Below are positions 13,473-14,196 of a stretch of 14,196 nucleotides of DNA, piece after piece. Origin of the DNA: Casp-actino8 sp046091365 (lineage in GTDB: Bacteria; Actinomycetota; Acidimicrobiia; Acidimicrobiales; Ilumatobacteraceae); assembly GCA_046091365.1 (NCBI GenBank), contig JBJTBM010000138.1, positions 1 to 14,196 of the forward strand, given 5' to 3'. The position numbers and the translations under genes are program-made. Under the pieces are notes generated by a model. The model was given only the letters and a program-made list of their open reading frames with translations. It was not told the DNA's origin and did no database searches. Position 1 is the stretch's first letter. The number at the start of each line of letters is the position of its first letter.

Positions 13473-14196
13473 CGCTTGTCGAACGTGACGGGCAGGCTCT
13501 TCATGCCCCGCACGAACGAGGCGTGTCCGTACTCGGGGACGAAGCCGGGATCGGCAAACCTCAGGTTGTCCATGCGTTCGAAGATCTCGTTGTAGATGAT
13601 CCGAAGTTCGAGACGGGCCAGGCTGGCACCGAGGCACAGGTGCGGGCCCCAACCGAACGAGATGTGCGGGTTCGGGTCGCGCGTCACGTCGAACTCACCG
13701 GGTCGCTCGAAATGGTCCTCGTCACGGTTGGCCGCCGTGTAATGCATCAACACCTGGGCACCGGCGGGAATGGTGACGCCGCGCACCTCGACGTCCTGGG
13801 TCGTCACACGGACCATGTTGATGATGGGGGTCACCCAACGAACGCTCTCCTCGATCGCCCTCTCCAGATCCTCGGGTGAACGACGGGCGATGGCCATTTG
13901 TTCGGGACGCCGGATGAGGGCCTCCAGGCCACCCGCGACGACGTTGCGTGTGGTCTCGTTGCCGCCGACCAACAGCAACAGGGCGTTGCCGATGACGTGC
14001 GCGTCGTCCATCACGGTGCCGTCGTCGAGGGGCGTCATGAACTTGCTGATTAGGTCGTCGCCGGGATTGTCGCGTCGGGCCTCCATGGCGTTGGTGGTGT
14101 ACGTGTAGAACTCGACGGCGGCGTTGATGACGTCATCGGTGACGTACCTCGGATCGTCGGCCCCGGTGATCATCACGTCGGACAAATGCTGCAACC
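13469..14196 (-). CDS. Cytochrome P450, C-terminal part (runs off the right edge)
   Basis: About 241 codons of the C-terminal part of a bacterial class I P450. The I-helix reads LLVGGNETTRN (residues 75-84 of the fragment), the K-helix ExxR is ESVR (116-119), and the heme loop FGWGPHLCLGASLARLE holds the axial Cys187. The frame is open to the window end and the first visible codon is TTG, so the true start lies beyond 14196. The PHLCLG heme loop and GGNETTRN resemble lipid- and steroid-hydroxylating actinobacterial P450s, although a CYP family cannot be assigned from this part alone. It needs ferredoxin and ferredoxin reductase partners, none of which are in the window. It could hydroxylate a steroid side chain or terpenoid; this is inference. 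Confidence 0.93.
   Translation of the reverse strand, partial: LQHLSDVMITGADDPRYVTDDVINAAVEFYTYTTNAMEARRDNPGDDLISKFMTPLDDGTVMDDAHVIGNALLLLVGGNETTRNVVAGGLEALIRRPEQMAIARRSPEDLERAIEESVRWVTPIINMVRVTTQDVEVRGVTIPAGAQVLMHYTAANRDEDHFERPGEFDVTRDPNPHISFGWGPHLCLGASLARLELRIIYNEIFERMDNLRFADPGFVPEYGHASFVRGMKSLPVTFDKR

Noticed and set aside
1..14196. Mobile elements, CRISPR arrays, tRNA or phage genes
   Set aside because: No terminal repeats, repeat arrays, transposase or integrase motifs or tRNA-like folds were noticed, and composition looks even across the window.

Overview
The window comes from a high-GC, gene-dense bacterium. Most likely this is an actinobacterium, possibly of the Acidimicrobiia. The grounds are the GC-rich third codon positions, frequent GTG starts, an F420-type luciferase-like oxidoreductase, and a block of genes that match the steroid ring C/D degradation genes of Mycobacterium and Rhodococcus. 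The order-level placement is an inference from gene content, not from a marker gene.

Layout. The left edge (1-458, minus) is the N-terminal half of a short-chain dehydrogenase (SDR), divergent from a two-gene plus-strand unit: an alpha/beta-hydrolase (506-1228) and a luciferase-like F420 oxidoreductase (1225-2130), which overlap by 4 bases. A minus-strand pair then converges on it: an SDR (3184-3957) followed after 10 bases by a zinc amidohydrolase of the acetylpolyamine/histone-deacetylase family (2136-3173). A 70-base divergent control region (3958-4027) separates this pair from a long plus-strand run of ten genes (4028-13472). These are echA20, ipdA, ipdB, ipdC, a MaoC-type hydratase, a second SDR, an EntS-like MFS exporter, a hotdog thioesterase, a Rieske oxygenase and an AMP-forming acyl-CoA ligase. 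The right edge (13469-14196, minus) is the C-terminal part of a cytochrome P450, convergent with the ligase.

How the genes fit together. EchA20 and IpdAB are, in mycobacteria and rhodococci, the enzymes that open the last two rings of cholesterol-type steroids as CoA thioesters, and IpdC acts just upstream on the hydroxylated hydrindanone-CoA. Here echA20-ipdA-ipdB-ipdC are tightly packed, with GTGA overlaps at both ipdA/ipdB and ipdB/ipdC. The divergent SDR sits where Rv3549c sits in M. tuberculosis. The MaoC hydratase, second SDR, ligase and thioesterase fit beta-oxidation-type handling of CoA intermediates. The Rieske oxygenase and P450 fit oxidation of a hydrophobic ring substrate. The MFS protein may export a product or by-product. 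The usual KstR2 repressor and FadE acyl-CoA dehydrogenases are not in the window.

The most notable regulatory feature is a perfect 7-3-7 palindrome (3991-4007) over the predicted -35 of the echA20 promoter. It lies in the echA20/SDR intergenic region, the place where mycobacteria carry a KstR2 site, but its sequence differs from the KstR2 consensus. Both genes flanking this region, and the SDR at the left edge, look leaderless: a TAnnnT -10 box lies 6-7 bases before the start codon. No tRNA, rRNA, CRISPR array, insertion sequence or classical T-tailed terminator was seen. No stretch longer than 300 bases lacks a gene.
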